Source of the DNA: Legionella fallonii LLAP-10
Lineage (GTDB): Bacteria > Pseudomonadota > Gammaproteobacteria > Legionellales > Legionellaceae
Reading direction: 5' to 3'
Assembly: GCF_000953135.1 (NCBI RefSeq)
Contig: NZ_LN614827.1
Coordinates: 1,765,001-1,829,000, forward strand
DNA: 64,000 bases
Shown: positions 55,980 through 64,000 of the stretch, piece after piece
Numbering within the stretch: the first letter of the stretch is position 1
How the letters are laid out: the number at the start of each line of letters is the position of its first letter
Translations under genes and position numbers: made by a program
The notes under the pieces: generated by a model
Databases searched by the model: none
The model's input: only the letters and a program-made list of their open reading frames with translations
Told to the model about the DNA's origin: nothing

Positions 55980-57230
55980 ATGAACCCAGAGTTACTCCAT
56001 GCCATTGGCACCCCAAGCCCCAAATTAATAGAAAAGCTAAATAAAGCAGACTCCTTAGATATTGCAGGACACTCAATTAAAGCAATCTCCATTACAGATC
56101 ACCAAGATAAAAAGCAAGGCGGTGGATTTAACACTGGAATCTATCTTTATCAACGAGAAAATGGGGAATATCGCGTTCTTAAAGTATTAGCCGAAAAAAA
56201 TAAAGACTTATATGGTGGTGCTGCACGTAAAATAAAAACATTTAATGAAATGTATCAATCTATATATGAAGGAGAATTTTCGACACTGGCTACAGCAGAA
56301 CAATTTTATGAGGCTTCAAATATAATAGATATGCCCTTTATTAATGGTGACGATGTAAAGATTGATGAAGGATTTGATATCACGCAAAAGAATGAACAAC
56401 AAGATTTATATAAATTTTTTGACGCTCATGGCTTGTTTATTACTGATTATCGTATGGATGGAAATATCGTTCGAGTAACCGATTCAAAAACTGCAAAAAG
56501 TTATTTTCTTATCCGTGATGTCGATTTATTAGGTCGGAAGAATAGTTTAGAAGTGACTCCAACAATACTTGAAGAGGCGCGCCAGGATTTAGATACAGAA
56601 GAATATCAAAAACTGAAAGCTATTTCTGGCGGAGTGCGTATATTTGATGAACCTAAGCAACCTCATTATAACGGTGAAGAGGCTGATTTTTTTGCATTAA
56701 GGAGAGCCCTGTTACAAGCCATGACGGCTAATAAAATAAATAAAGAGGAGTGTACTCTTATTGCGTCGGCAAAAAACTTCCCTGAATTGTGCGATAGAGC
56801 ATGCCAGCATGAGACTAAACCTGGTTTTTTTGATCCAGAAATAACGAAGACGATGAATTTATTACGCGTCGAACTTAAGAAAGATAACTATCATAATTTA
56901 AAATCTTTTTATAATTTTCAGGATAAAATGCTAAATATTCAATTAAGATCTATTGGTGCTACATCCCAAAATTTTATTAATAATACTTATGCTCAGGATA
57001 AAAACAAATTAGCCACTGCAAGAACCTTTTTTAGACATATCTATTATCCAGAATTTGATTCTCAATCACGCGAGACTCTAAAACCTACTTTAAATAAAAG
57101 AGATATTTTTAATAAGAAGAACTATATAGATGAGGTTAAAACTGAATTAAAAAAAATGAAGGACCCTAAAAAGGAAGAACAAATTCAAAAACAAGAAGAG
57201 CAAATTCAACCTTTTAAAATCAATAAATAA
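55980..57230 (+). CDS. Putative kinase-like effector
   Basis: The 416-residue protein has a pattern compatible with a protein-kinase fold: a Gly-rich strand turn KQGGGFNTGIYLYQ (residues 45-58), then EYRVLKVL with Lys68 in the place of the ATP-binding Lys, ITDYRMDGN (154-162) in the place of the catalytic loop D...N, and LIRDVDLLG (177-185) in the place of DFG. Spacing is atypical. No signal peptide or membrane helix. The C-terminal 60 residues are Lys/Glu-rich and end KKEEQIQKQEEQIQ. It diverges from the 1246-residue gene with a 158-base shared upstream region. Dot/Icm substrate by inference. Confidence 0.65.
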   Translation: MNPELLHAIGTPSPKLIEKLNKADSLDIAGHSIKAISITDHQDKKQGGGFNTGIYLYQRENGEYRVLKVLAEKNKDLYGGAARKIKTFNEMYQSIYEGEFSTLATAEQFYEASNIIDMPFINGDDVKIDEGFDITQKNEQQDLYKFFDAHGLFITDYRMDGNIVRVTDSKTAKSYFLIRDVDLLGRKNSLEVTPTILEEARQDLDTEEYQKLKAISGGVRIFDEPKQPHYNGEEADFFALRRALLQAMTANKINKEECTLIASAKNFPELCDRACQHETKPGFFDPEITKTMNLLRVELKKDNYHNLKSFYNFQDKMLNIQLRSIGATSQNFINNTYAQDKNKLATARTFFRHIYYPEFDSQSRETLKPTLNKRDIFNKKNYIDEVKTELKKMKDPKKEEQIQKQEEQIQPFKINK

Positions 57231-57413
57231 AATAGGTGCTTAATCATTGATGGACAGTAAACAAATCATGGGACGATAAATGGCCATTTTTCAAGTACTC
57301 GTAAAACATTCTTTGCATAACGTGTCATTCGATGGAGCGTATTTCGGTAATTTTTAGAGAGAGTGTTTTGTCGAGCAATTGGCTGCCCGACCATTAAACC
57401 ACTGTAGTGTTTA

Positions 57414-58631
57414 CTAATGTTTAGATTGATAACGCCAAAATTTAGGGAGCATAAGACAGGAAAGAGTGACGCCAATAATACATAAAACGCCTCCTGATAC
57501 CAGAGCAGTAGTAAGACCAAAACTTGTCGCAATAAGCCCTGCCCTAGTGTCACCCAATTTGGGTCCACTTAAATAGCTGATCATTTCTATGCCCGCTAAA
57601 CGGCCACGATAATCGGTAGGTATCGTGTTGTTCCATAAGGTACTGCGGAAAATACCGCTAATGCCGTCAAAGGCTCCTGACAATGCGAGAAAAAATAGTG
57701 CCATCCAAAGAGAGTGAGATAAACCAAATCCAATAATGGAGCCCCCCCATAACCCGGCTGAAATAGCAATTGCTTTACCATCATGACTTACTTTAGCAGT
57801 CCAACCACTCACTAATGAAATACAAAGAATACCCACTGCTGGTGCGGAATAGAGTAAGCCCAGAGTTTTCACTCCACCGAAATGTTGAGCTATCGCGGGA
57901 AGCAGAGCATTAGGCATAGAAAAAACCATAGCGGTAAAGTCTACAACATAACTACCGATTAACTCCTGGCGACTAAAAGCAAACATAACTCCTTGTTTCA
58001 ATGATGATAAAATAGAAGGGTGTTCTTTTACCTCCGGTTTAGGAATACTATGCATCAAAATTAAATTAATCAAAGAAATAAGAAATGTGAATAAATCAAT
58101 AAGATAAGTAATAACGATTCCATATTGAGCAATGATAATTCCTGCTATTGCAGGGGCAATAATCATACAAAAACTAAATTTGAAACTAGCTAATGCTCCA
58201 ACACTTTTATAATCTTGAGGCTGGACAATCTGTTGAATAACACTGTCAAAAGCAGGTCTGTGGAGACCTGTGATAGCTGACATTAAAGCAGCAACAATAA
58301 AAATAATCGGTATACTAGGATGAGGATAATATGAGTTTAATACTAAAAAACAACAACTTAAAGCAAGTAATAATTCGCTAATAACTAATAAAGCACGCTT
58401 ATTATAGCGATCAGCAAATACTCCTCCGACGAGTGCTGTAATCAACAAGGGTAATAGCTGAAAAAGACTTAGCAGACCAACCATTAAGGTGGATTGAGTT
58501 AAGTGGTATATTTGATAAGGAAGCGCAACACTAGTTATCATAGTGCCAATAAAAGAGACGAACTGCCCTAAAAAAAGAAGCCTAAAATCGCGATTTTTTT
58601 TAATTAGTGATAAATCCAATAACTGGCTCAT
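57414..58631 (-). CDS. MFS transporter, enterobactin-exporter-like (EntS/YfiS type)
   Basis: The 405-residue protein has twelve predicted membrane helices. FLGQFVSFIGTMITSVALPY at the start and GGVFADRYNKRALLVISELL between helices 2 and 3 are typical of the MFS_3 group, which exports siderophores or drugs. The ATG at 58631 is preferred to the TTG at 58643. Convergent with the kinase-like gene; 183 bases between them carry no gene. The substrate is unknown. Confidence 0.88.
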   Translation of the reverse strand: MSQLLDLSLIKKNRDFRLLFLGQFVSFIGTMITSVALPYQIYHLTQSTLMVGLLSLFQLLPLLITALVGGVFADRYNKRALLVISELLLALSCCFLVLNSYYPHPSIPIIFIVAALMSAITGLHRPAFDSVIQQIVQPQDYKSVGALASFKFSFCMIIAPAIAGIIIAQYGIVITYLIDLFTFLISLINLILMHSIPKPEVKEHPSILSSLKQGVMFAFSRQELIGSYVVDFTAMVFSMPNALLPAIAQHFGGVKTLGLLYSAPAVGILCISLVSGWTAKVSHDGKAIAISAGLWGGSIIGFGLSHSLWMALFFLALSGAFDGISGIFRSTLWNNTIPTDYRGRLAGIEMISYLSGPKLGDTRAGLIATSFGLTTALVSGGVLCIIGVTLSCLMLPKFWRYQSKH

Positions 58632-58779
58632 AGTAAAGACCAAGAATACAAACTGTTAAAAATTGTGACTTAATAGTTATGAATTATATGTTATATTTCC
58701 TATAAAGTCTTAATGAGTGTTCATGTATCATAAATCTTATTTTATGATGATATGAGAAAGAATCTATCACGCAAAAGGT

Positions 58780-59181
58780 TTAACTCTTAACACTCCCAAC
58801 ACATACATCGCCTTCAGCTACTCCATCTAACCATACCTGTAATTGCTTGATACGATCAAGGGTAATATGTTCAAGCATATAACACTGACACATAGGCAAG
58901 ACAGAACCATAGGATTCCTTATATTGTGGAATATACATTGAAGCCACATAGGCATCACGAAATGCAATCCATTTTTTTTGTGCCGTAGTAAATTGACTGA
59001 TAAATGTTTGATCATCTTTATAACGAGCAATAACTTGCTGATACACCTTATTCAATGAATTATCAGACTTTTGTAACTGATCACAAGCGGCTTTATTTAA
59101 TTCATATTGTGTTTCAGCAGATGCAGGACTTAGGTAATTAAGAAATAGAAAGAACGCCAATGCACCCTTTGTAAGTTTCAT
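58780..59181 (-). CDS. Secreted LprI/DUF1311-like protein
   Basis: The signal peptide (MKLTKGALAFFLFLNYLSPASA) is followed by a mature domain of about 110 residues with Cys residues in KAACDQLQKSD, MCQCYMLEHITLDRIKQL and GDVCVG. The pattern LNKVYQQVIARYKDD ... QFTTAQKKWIAFRDAYV is that of the DUF1311 family, which includes the lysozyme inhibitor LprI. The ATG at 59181 follows GAGG. 133 residues. A role in resisting host lysozyme is possible but unproven. Confidence 0.85.
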   Translation of the reverse strand: MKLTKGALAFFLFLNYLSPASAETQYELNKAACDQLQKSDNSLNKVYQQVIARYKDDQTFISQFTTAQKKWIAFRDAYVASMYIPQYKESYGSVLPMCQCYMLEHITLDRIKQLQVWLDGVAEGDVCVGSVKS

Positions 59182-59685
59182 TATAATCCTCTGTTCAGTT
59201 ATAAAATCAATAAATATACCTCTCTGTTTCAAACTACCATATCAGTTATCTATTAATAATGAAACTGAGTCTAAATGACAATGTAATACTGTATTCTGGT
59301 TAGCCGACCTATATCCAGGATAAACAATAATTTTTATGATAATGAAAGTCCACCCTATGTAAGATGAAAGGTGTCCCTATAATGATCTTTCATTTGAGAA
59401 ACAACTGACATACGACGTTCGAGGAAGATCTTTTTCAATCTGCTCATTGTAGGCTAGAAGTGTTTGCGGTGCATAATAAGCATTTTGAATGCCCCTAGGC
59501 ATCCACCACATCAACATAATTACCGATAACTTTTTTGACTTTAGGCATAGCAAAAGCGTCTCTTCGAGCGCCATATAACTACATTATAACAATGCAGTAT
59601 TAAGAAAAGACTAAACTACGAGCACGGAATCAGTATCAATACTTTCTACTCTCATTGAGGGTAGGTTCTTTATGATAATAAGATA
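59182..59685. other. Gap with only a doubtful ORF
   Basis: About 500 bases between the LprI-like gene and the giant gene. A 65-codon minus-strand ORF (59377-59574) has no clear ribosome site and no recognisable sequence; a second frame within it (59498-59551) also reads sensibly for 17 codons, as in a decayed gene. I do not call a gene here. The rest should hold the LprI-like promoter. Confidence 0.35.
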
Positions 59686-62600
59686 TTAATTATTTAACCC
59701 TAATGAACGCGGTTCCTTCTCATCATCAAGTTCTACATCTATTTCATTGGAATCAATTTGCTTTTTAGCAACAAGGGTCTCTGAAACTCGCTCATCCTTA
59801 TCAGTCACAATCACCTCAGCAACATTATTTTCTACAGTCACTACCTCTTGCGACTTTAGAGTATCTTCTATATTTTGCATTAAATCTTCGATTTTCTTTT
59901 GGTTGTAGACATAAACAATATTCTTTCCAGTTACGATACTATCAATAATGCTTGAAGCAATCCTGACTAAGAATTGTATGAACGATATATAGAAGCGAGT
60001 TCCATCATCAGCTGCACTTAATTTATCAAGAAACTCTTTATCATTAGGCAATGATTGTACCTTAGATACACGTTCACCAATGGACAGGCTATGATCGGTA
60101 AGCTCTTTATTAACTACAGTAATATAATCCTTTAAATCCTGATTCCGAGCAGGGAGTTTATTACCAAATTTTTGCAGCATACGATAAGCTTCATAAACAA
60201 TTAAATAATCACTGATACATTCTTTTTCAAAATTCTGCATCGAATCATATAAAGCATTCGCGCACTCACTAACGGCAAGGAAATTGTTTTTATTAACACG
60301 GTAATGTTCTCTAACAATTTTTTCATATTCATCAAGTATGGGCTTTTTAATTGATGTTGCTTTAAGCTGGTCACGTAGATAGACGTCAAACTGAATATCT
60401 AATAAAGCACTTTTAGTCGCATCAATATCTTTATCTGCAAATAATCCCAATTGTCCTACCAAAAATTCTAACTTGTCTTCTTTTACTTTTATTTTAAATG
60501 CTCGTTCCTTGTTATCAGGTTCTCGATCTTGTTCCGTTTTTAAGGCATTTATTTCTCTTTCTGTTTCAGCAATGACTATGTTTAGAAATGTTTTCTCGTC
60601 TAGAACAGATAGTTTTTTATCAAAAGACATATCTAATTCCAATGCAGCAGATAAGAATAGTTGGTTAACTACACCCATTACAGGATTAATTAATGTTCCT
60701 GGTTTTAAACATAAATAATCTTCTTCCTGTGATAATTTAGTAATTATATCTTTATAGGCATTTTCTTTTATTTTGACATAATCATTGGTAACTAATTGGT
60801 TGACCATCCCTACTACTTCTGACGTTTGAGAGCCCACACGTTGTATTTGATTAATGACATCTACAATAACGCCAATAGTTGTTAAATTGAAACCATAATG
60901 ATCTCGTAAGGCATCGGTTAATTTATTGATTTCCTCACTCATTAATTGTTCATCACTCAATTGTCTTCTTGTATAGTTACGAATAATGGCAGGCTGTGTT
61001 CCAAACTCACCAGGATAACGAGCACGCAGATATTTCCTTGAGTCTTCTAGTGTTGGTGAAGCTAAGTGCAAATATTTAACACCAAGTCTTCTCGCTTTTG
61101 CAGCTGCTGATTCATTAGGATTAGCAAGGTCATCTTGAGGGGGGGTAGAGTCAAAAAACACACGTTCAGCTTCAACTTTTCTAGGCGTTTTTCTTTTTAA
61201 TAGTTCTTGCTTAGTACTTTGAAGAACTACACCCAAATCTTCTAAATCTTTTTTATTGTAATCAATGCTTCTAACTTTTTTACTAAATTCCAGCATTTTT
61301 ACTGCAATTGGACCGTAATGCTCTTTTAATTCCGGGGTCAATTTTTCAAGTACGTCCTTGAGTTGGGCTGCTTGATGTTGGATTTCAACTAAAGCCCTTG
61401 CTTGCACTACAAGCCTGTTGCTTTTATTGATGCTTTCGAAATGCTTGAGTGCCTCTTCTAGATGATACAATCCATTTTCTACCCTCTTTATCTGACGAAC
61501 AACAGTAGGCTCATCCTCTCGAATAATATGTTCTTTTTGTCCTTCTGTTTTTTTCAAATAATCTTGAATCAATCTAGAAAACTTATCTTTTGTTGTTTGA
61601 CTAAATTTTTCCCGTACCTCTGCCACAGTAGAGGACATTTTTAACTCTTGAAGAAACGCTAAATTTCCCCTAACGTTATATAGAGAAGACGGGGTAATCC
61701 GCTCTAACTCCCCAGGATTGATCTGAGGCTTATTTGCTTGAGCCAATAAATAATTTTGGCGTAATGCATCAACGTCTGGCTCTTCTGACGAAAATTTAAA
61801 CGATTCTCCTGCAGCGAACTCTATGTGATTCACCGCATGATCAATCACCTGAATTTTTAACATTGCTGCTTTGTATCTCTGAGCTATGTAACTCTGTACA
61901 GTACTCTCTTGTTTTAATATTTGTGCAATGGATACCTTTACTCCCGCTTGCTGTTTAGGAGGTCTCGTTGCAAATTGCTCCAGCCAGGTAACACATTCAT
62001 TCGCTATATCTAAATTATTATTAGCCATTGCCAATTGAATGCGAGCGAAATTTTGCCGCAATATAACTATATCTTCAAGAGTAATGTCTGAAAATAATTT
62101 ATCTTCATACTTTCGTAGTGTTGCAAAAAACTCTCGTGCCGATGTCTCTTGATTTTCATATTGAAAAGACTCATTCCAATGATCTATCTTTTTGATATCA
62201 AGATTCATTTTCCTAATAGAAGCTAAATCAGAAGAAAGAGCAATTAGTTCCAATTTACTTGTAGGTGGTTTGGATTCAATAGTCTCATTTAATTTATCAT
62301 TGAGCTTATCTACTTCAAGAATTATAGGACCAGATAAAGTACCAGCTTTCAGATAATAACGTGTCTCTATTTCATCTAGCATGACCAACAAGTCTGGATA
62401 ACGATCTTTAATCCATTGTTGATAAGCTATTATAGTTGCCTCTTGCAAATTCGTAGCTTCACTTTGAAACTTTTTATTTAATTCTATAAGACCTAGAATT
62501 GCTTGCGGACCTTTGAATATGTTCCATAAAGAGCTATTTTCTTCAAAAAGCAGCTCCAATACATTACTAATGGCATCTATTCTTTCTTGGCTGATTCTTA

Positions 62601-64000
62601 AGCTGCTTGCAGATACCTCTGCATCAGCTCCCGCTAAATTAGCCATATTGTTCATTACAGTAGGTAATTCTGATAATAAACTAACTAACGAAGCAGTTTG
62701 CGTTCTGTCATCAGGAGAAGATTGTACTGAGGCCACTACTTGGCCAATAACACTCCCTATCGTTTTAGTCCATTCCATGCCTTTAAATTGGCCAGCCCAT
62801 TGCCCATCACCAATTATAGTCTCCGCACTGTCTATTACTGGTTTAATTAAATCATAATTCTCACGAATCAAATTTTGTACTTCGGGAGTTACCTCAGTAA
62901 ACAATTGCATCGATTTGTAAAGTTGTGATAACGCAGCAACACCTTGATGGGCCGCAGCAGCTTTACCAAAGGTAGTACTTGTATCAATCTGTTGCCATAT
63001 TTTTATTGCCGCCTCAGCATAATACATGCTATTTATTACTTTTTTTATTGCAGCAATCTGAGGTGCATCATTATCTATATTAATAAAGGGGACACCTTTT
63101 TCTTGTTTCTCCAGTAAACTGAGAGATAAAGGTTCAGATAAAGTTGATTTATATTTCGCTAATAATACCTCTCTAGCCTCAGAAATTTTCTTAATATAAT
63201 CTATTGGAGGAGACTTGGGCTGACTTTCTTGAATTAGCGGACTTGTTACAGGTGTTGTCTTACGGGTTTCTGCTACTTCCCCTATTTTCGCCCCTTCTAC
63301 TACACTAGCGCTTTGTTGAACTTGTTGTTTTTTTGCACTTTCCTTGGGTAAAACTATCACTTCATCTTTTAAGCGCTCAAGAGCTGATACATCAAGCGGT
63401 GTTTGATCTTTATTTGATAAACCAGAACTTAAAGCGGTAATTTGTTGCAAAACAGGTGCCAATATCTTTTGTGCATCCGGAGTAAGCGCCATTATGCTTT
63501 GTTTTAAATCGCTAGCGGCCGAACCTAACTGGGTGTAAGTATATACATTAGTCGTTAGCCCCCACCAAAAATTGCTATTCTCGAAATACTCTAACCACCA
63601 TTCTAACTGTTTTAAATCATCTTCAACTTTTTTTATTTGTCCATGGACTTCAGAGCTTTTATTAATAACAACTTGGAGTGTACTTACAGAACCACTTTCT
63701 TCCTTAGTTATATGACGCGTCACTAATATAGCTAAAGCTTCTCTTGATTCACGAACTTTGGTTGATAGTTTCAGACTTTGAATATAAGTAAGAGTTCCTC
63801 GCAAATTAGTTAAATCAACGGCTTGCACAGGAGTAAATTTATCGGGAATAATTTCTCTCTCTGGAACTTGTCCTGCTAAACCTTGAGTTATTTCATTAAT
63901 CCGTGTTACAACGCGCGCCTCTAGTGAAGGTCGTTTTTCTTTAGCAGTTTGTTCCTCAGAAACAACCGTCTCTTGAGCTAATTGAATTTTTTCCCGAGAT
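59686..64000 (-). CDS. Giant helical effector candidate, 5' end outside window
   Basis: The frame is open from the TAA at 59686 to the right edge: the GTG at 63828 is not the start, since 57 further codons upstream are open. At least 1437 residues are therefore encoded, nearly all helical. A segment with IKKVEDDLKQLEWWLEYFEN, then about 50 residues on LTPDAQKILAPVL, recurs as IKKVINSMYYAEAAIKIWQQ/VTPEVQ and IKRVENGLYHLEEALKHFES/LTPELKEHYGPI. The N-terminal LRGTLTYIQSLKLS also recurs as VRGNLAFLQELKMS 700 residues later. The tail is acidic (DVELDDEKEPRSLGLNN). Architecture and size recall SdhA/SidH-type Dot/Icm effectors; homology is unproven. Confidence 0.75.
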   Translation of the reverse strand, partial: SREKIQLAQETVVSEEQTAKEKRPSLEARVVTRINEITQGLAGQVPEREIIPDKFTPVQAVDLTNLRGTLTYIQSLKLSTKVRESREALAILVTRHITKEESGSVSTLQVVINKSSEVHGQIKKVEDDLKQLEWWLEYFENSNFWWGLTTNVYTYTQLGSAASDLKQSIMALTPDAQKILAPVLQQITALSSGLSNKDQTPLDVSALERLKDEVIVLPKESAKKQQVQQSASVVEGAKIGEVAETRKTTPVTSPLIQESQPKSPPIDYIKKISEAREVLLAKYKSTLSEPLSLSLLEKQEKGVPFINIDNDAPQIAAIKKVINSMYYAEAAIKIWQQIDTSTTFGKAAAAHQGVAALSQLYKSMQLFTEVTPEVQNLIRENYDLIKPVIDSAETIIGDGQWAGQFKGMEWTKTIGSVIGQVVASVQSSPDDRTQTASLVSLLSELPTVMNNMANLAGADAEVSASSLRISQERIDAISNVLELLFEENSSLWNIFKGPQAILGLIELNKKFQSEATNLQEATIIAYQQWIKDRYPDLLVMLDEIETRYYLKAGTLSGPIILEVDKLNDKLNETIESKPPTSKLELIALSSDLASIRKMNLDIKKIDHWNESFQYENQETSAREFFATLRKYEDKLFSDITLEDIVILRQNFARIQLAMANNNLDIANECVTWLEQFATRPPKQQAGVKVSIAQILKQESTVQSYIAQRYKAAMLKIQVIDHAVNHIEFAAGESFKFSSEEPDVDALRQNYLLAQANKPQINPGELERITPSSLYNVRGNLAFLQELKMSSTVAEVREKFSQTTKDKFSRLIQDYLKKTEGQKEHIIREDEPTVVRQIKRVENGLYHLEEALKHFESINKSNRLVVQARALVEIQHQAAQLKDVLEKLTPELKEHYGPIAVKMLEFSKKVRSIDYNKKDLEDLGVVLQSTKQELLKRKTPRKVEAERVFFDSTPPQDDLANPNESAAAKARRLGVKYLHLASPTLEDSRKYLRARYPGEFGTQPAIIRNYTRRQLSDEQLMSEEINKLTDALRDHYGFNLTTIGVIVDVINQIQRVGSQTSEVVGMVNQLVTNDYVKIKENAYKDIITKLSQEEDYLCLKPGTLINPVMGVVNQLFLSAALELDMSFDKKLSVLDEKTFLNIVIAETEREINALKTEQDREPDNKERAFKIKVKEDKLEFLVGQLGLFADKDIDATKSALLDIQFDVYLRDQLKATSIKKPILDEYEKIVREHYRVNKNNFLAVSECANALYDSMQNFEKECISDYLIVYEAYRMLQKFGNKLPARNQDLKDYITVVNKELTDHSLSIGERVSKVQSLPNDKEFLDKLSAADDGTRFYISFIQFLVRIASSIIDSIVTGKNIVYVYNQKKIEDLMQNIEDTLKSQEVVTVENNVAEVIVTDKDERVSETLVAKKQIDSNEIDVELDDEKEPRSLGLNN

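Noticed and set aside
57266-57568. Minus-strand 100-residue ORF overlapping the end of the MFS gene
   Set aside because: It reads the MFS coding sequence in another frame and then non-coding DNA.
50756-64000. Prophage or integrative element
   Set aside because: No integrase, phage structural or conjugation genes are visible; only one IS is supported.

Overview
The window is AT-rich gammaproteobacterial chromosome that I read as Legionella (Legionellales). The reasons are the gene order around der-bamB-hisS, lpxH-minC-fadD, rplI-rpsR-rpsF-csrR and fadI-fadJ, the presence of a CsrA paralogue (CsrR type) and phosphatidylcholine synthase, and several large coiled-coil, eukaryote-like proteins that look like Dot/Icm substrates set between housekeeping genes. 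The genus call is inference; no 16S gene is present.

Layout. 1-7.2 kb, minus strand: der (cut by the edge), bamB, yfgM, hisS, rodZ, pilW, rlmN and ndk, a tightly packed set for envelope assembly and translation. 7.2-15.7 kb: an unknown protein, miaE, an unknown effector-like protein, lpxH-minC, fadD, a solute-binding protein, a NUDIX hydrolase and pabB. 15.9-19.0 kb, plus strand: pdhA-pdhB-pdhC ending in a clear terminator. 19.1-20.0 kb: a gene broken by two +1 changes in six-base homopolymers. 20.1-25.8 kb, minus strand: ruvB-ybgC-tolQRAB followed by an S1/P1 nuclease, without pal. 25.8-26.4 kb: a non-coding region built of inverted palindromic repeats. 26.4-38.9 kb: a secreted unknown, rpoE, ygfX, sdhE, ygfZ, cytochrome b561, a 1626-residue NAD-glutamate dehydrogenase, an L,D-transpeptidase, then pcsA, an EnhB-like secreted protein, a membrane protein and a thioredoxin-fold protein. 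39.1 kb: a 27-codon ORF with a strong ribosome site and its own terminator. 39.2-41.9 kb: a large coiled-coil protein. 42.1-44.1 kb: rpsF-rpsR-DUF2232-rplI. 44.5-50.0 kb: csrR, a PAP2 phosphatase, a LysM L,D-transpeptidase, and fadI-fadJ. 50.56-50.73 kb: tRNA-Ser(GCT) and tRNA-Arg(ACG).

From 50.7 kb to the right edge the window looks accessory. An ISL3-family insertion sequence, with an 8-bp target duplication and one terminal repeat doubled, sits exactly at the stop codon of a 1246-residue gene. That gene encodes a kinase-like N-terminal half, 28 exact-length copies of a 19-residue charged helix repeat, and a C-terminal helical/membrane module. Part of the same module recurs in the 887-residue protein at 39.2-41.9 kb. 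A second kinase-like gene is transcribed divergently from it. An MFS transporter, a small LprI-like secreted protein, and a giant helical protein with internal repeats (running off the right edge) follow.

The strongest candidate for something undescribed is the effector-like group at 52-57 kb: a module shared with the 39-kb protein, a repeat-expanded rigid helix, and two adjacent putative atypical kinases. Next are the homopolymer-broken gene at 19 kb and the microgene at 39.1 kb. Gene functions are assigned from motifs and synteny read by eye; no database search was possible.
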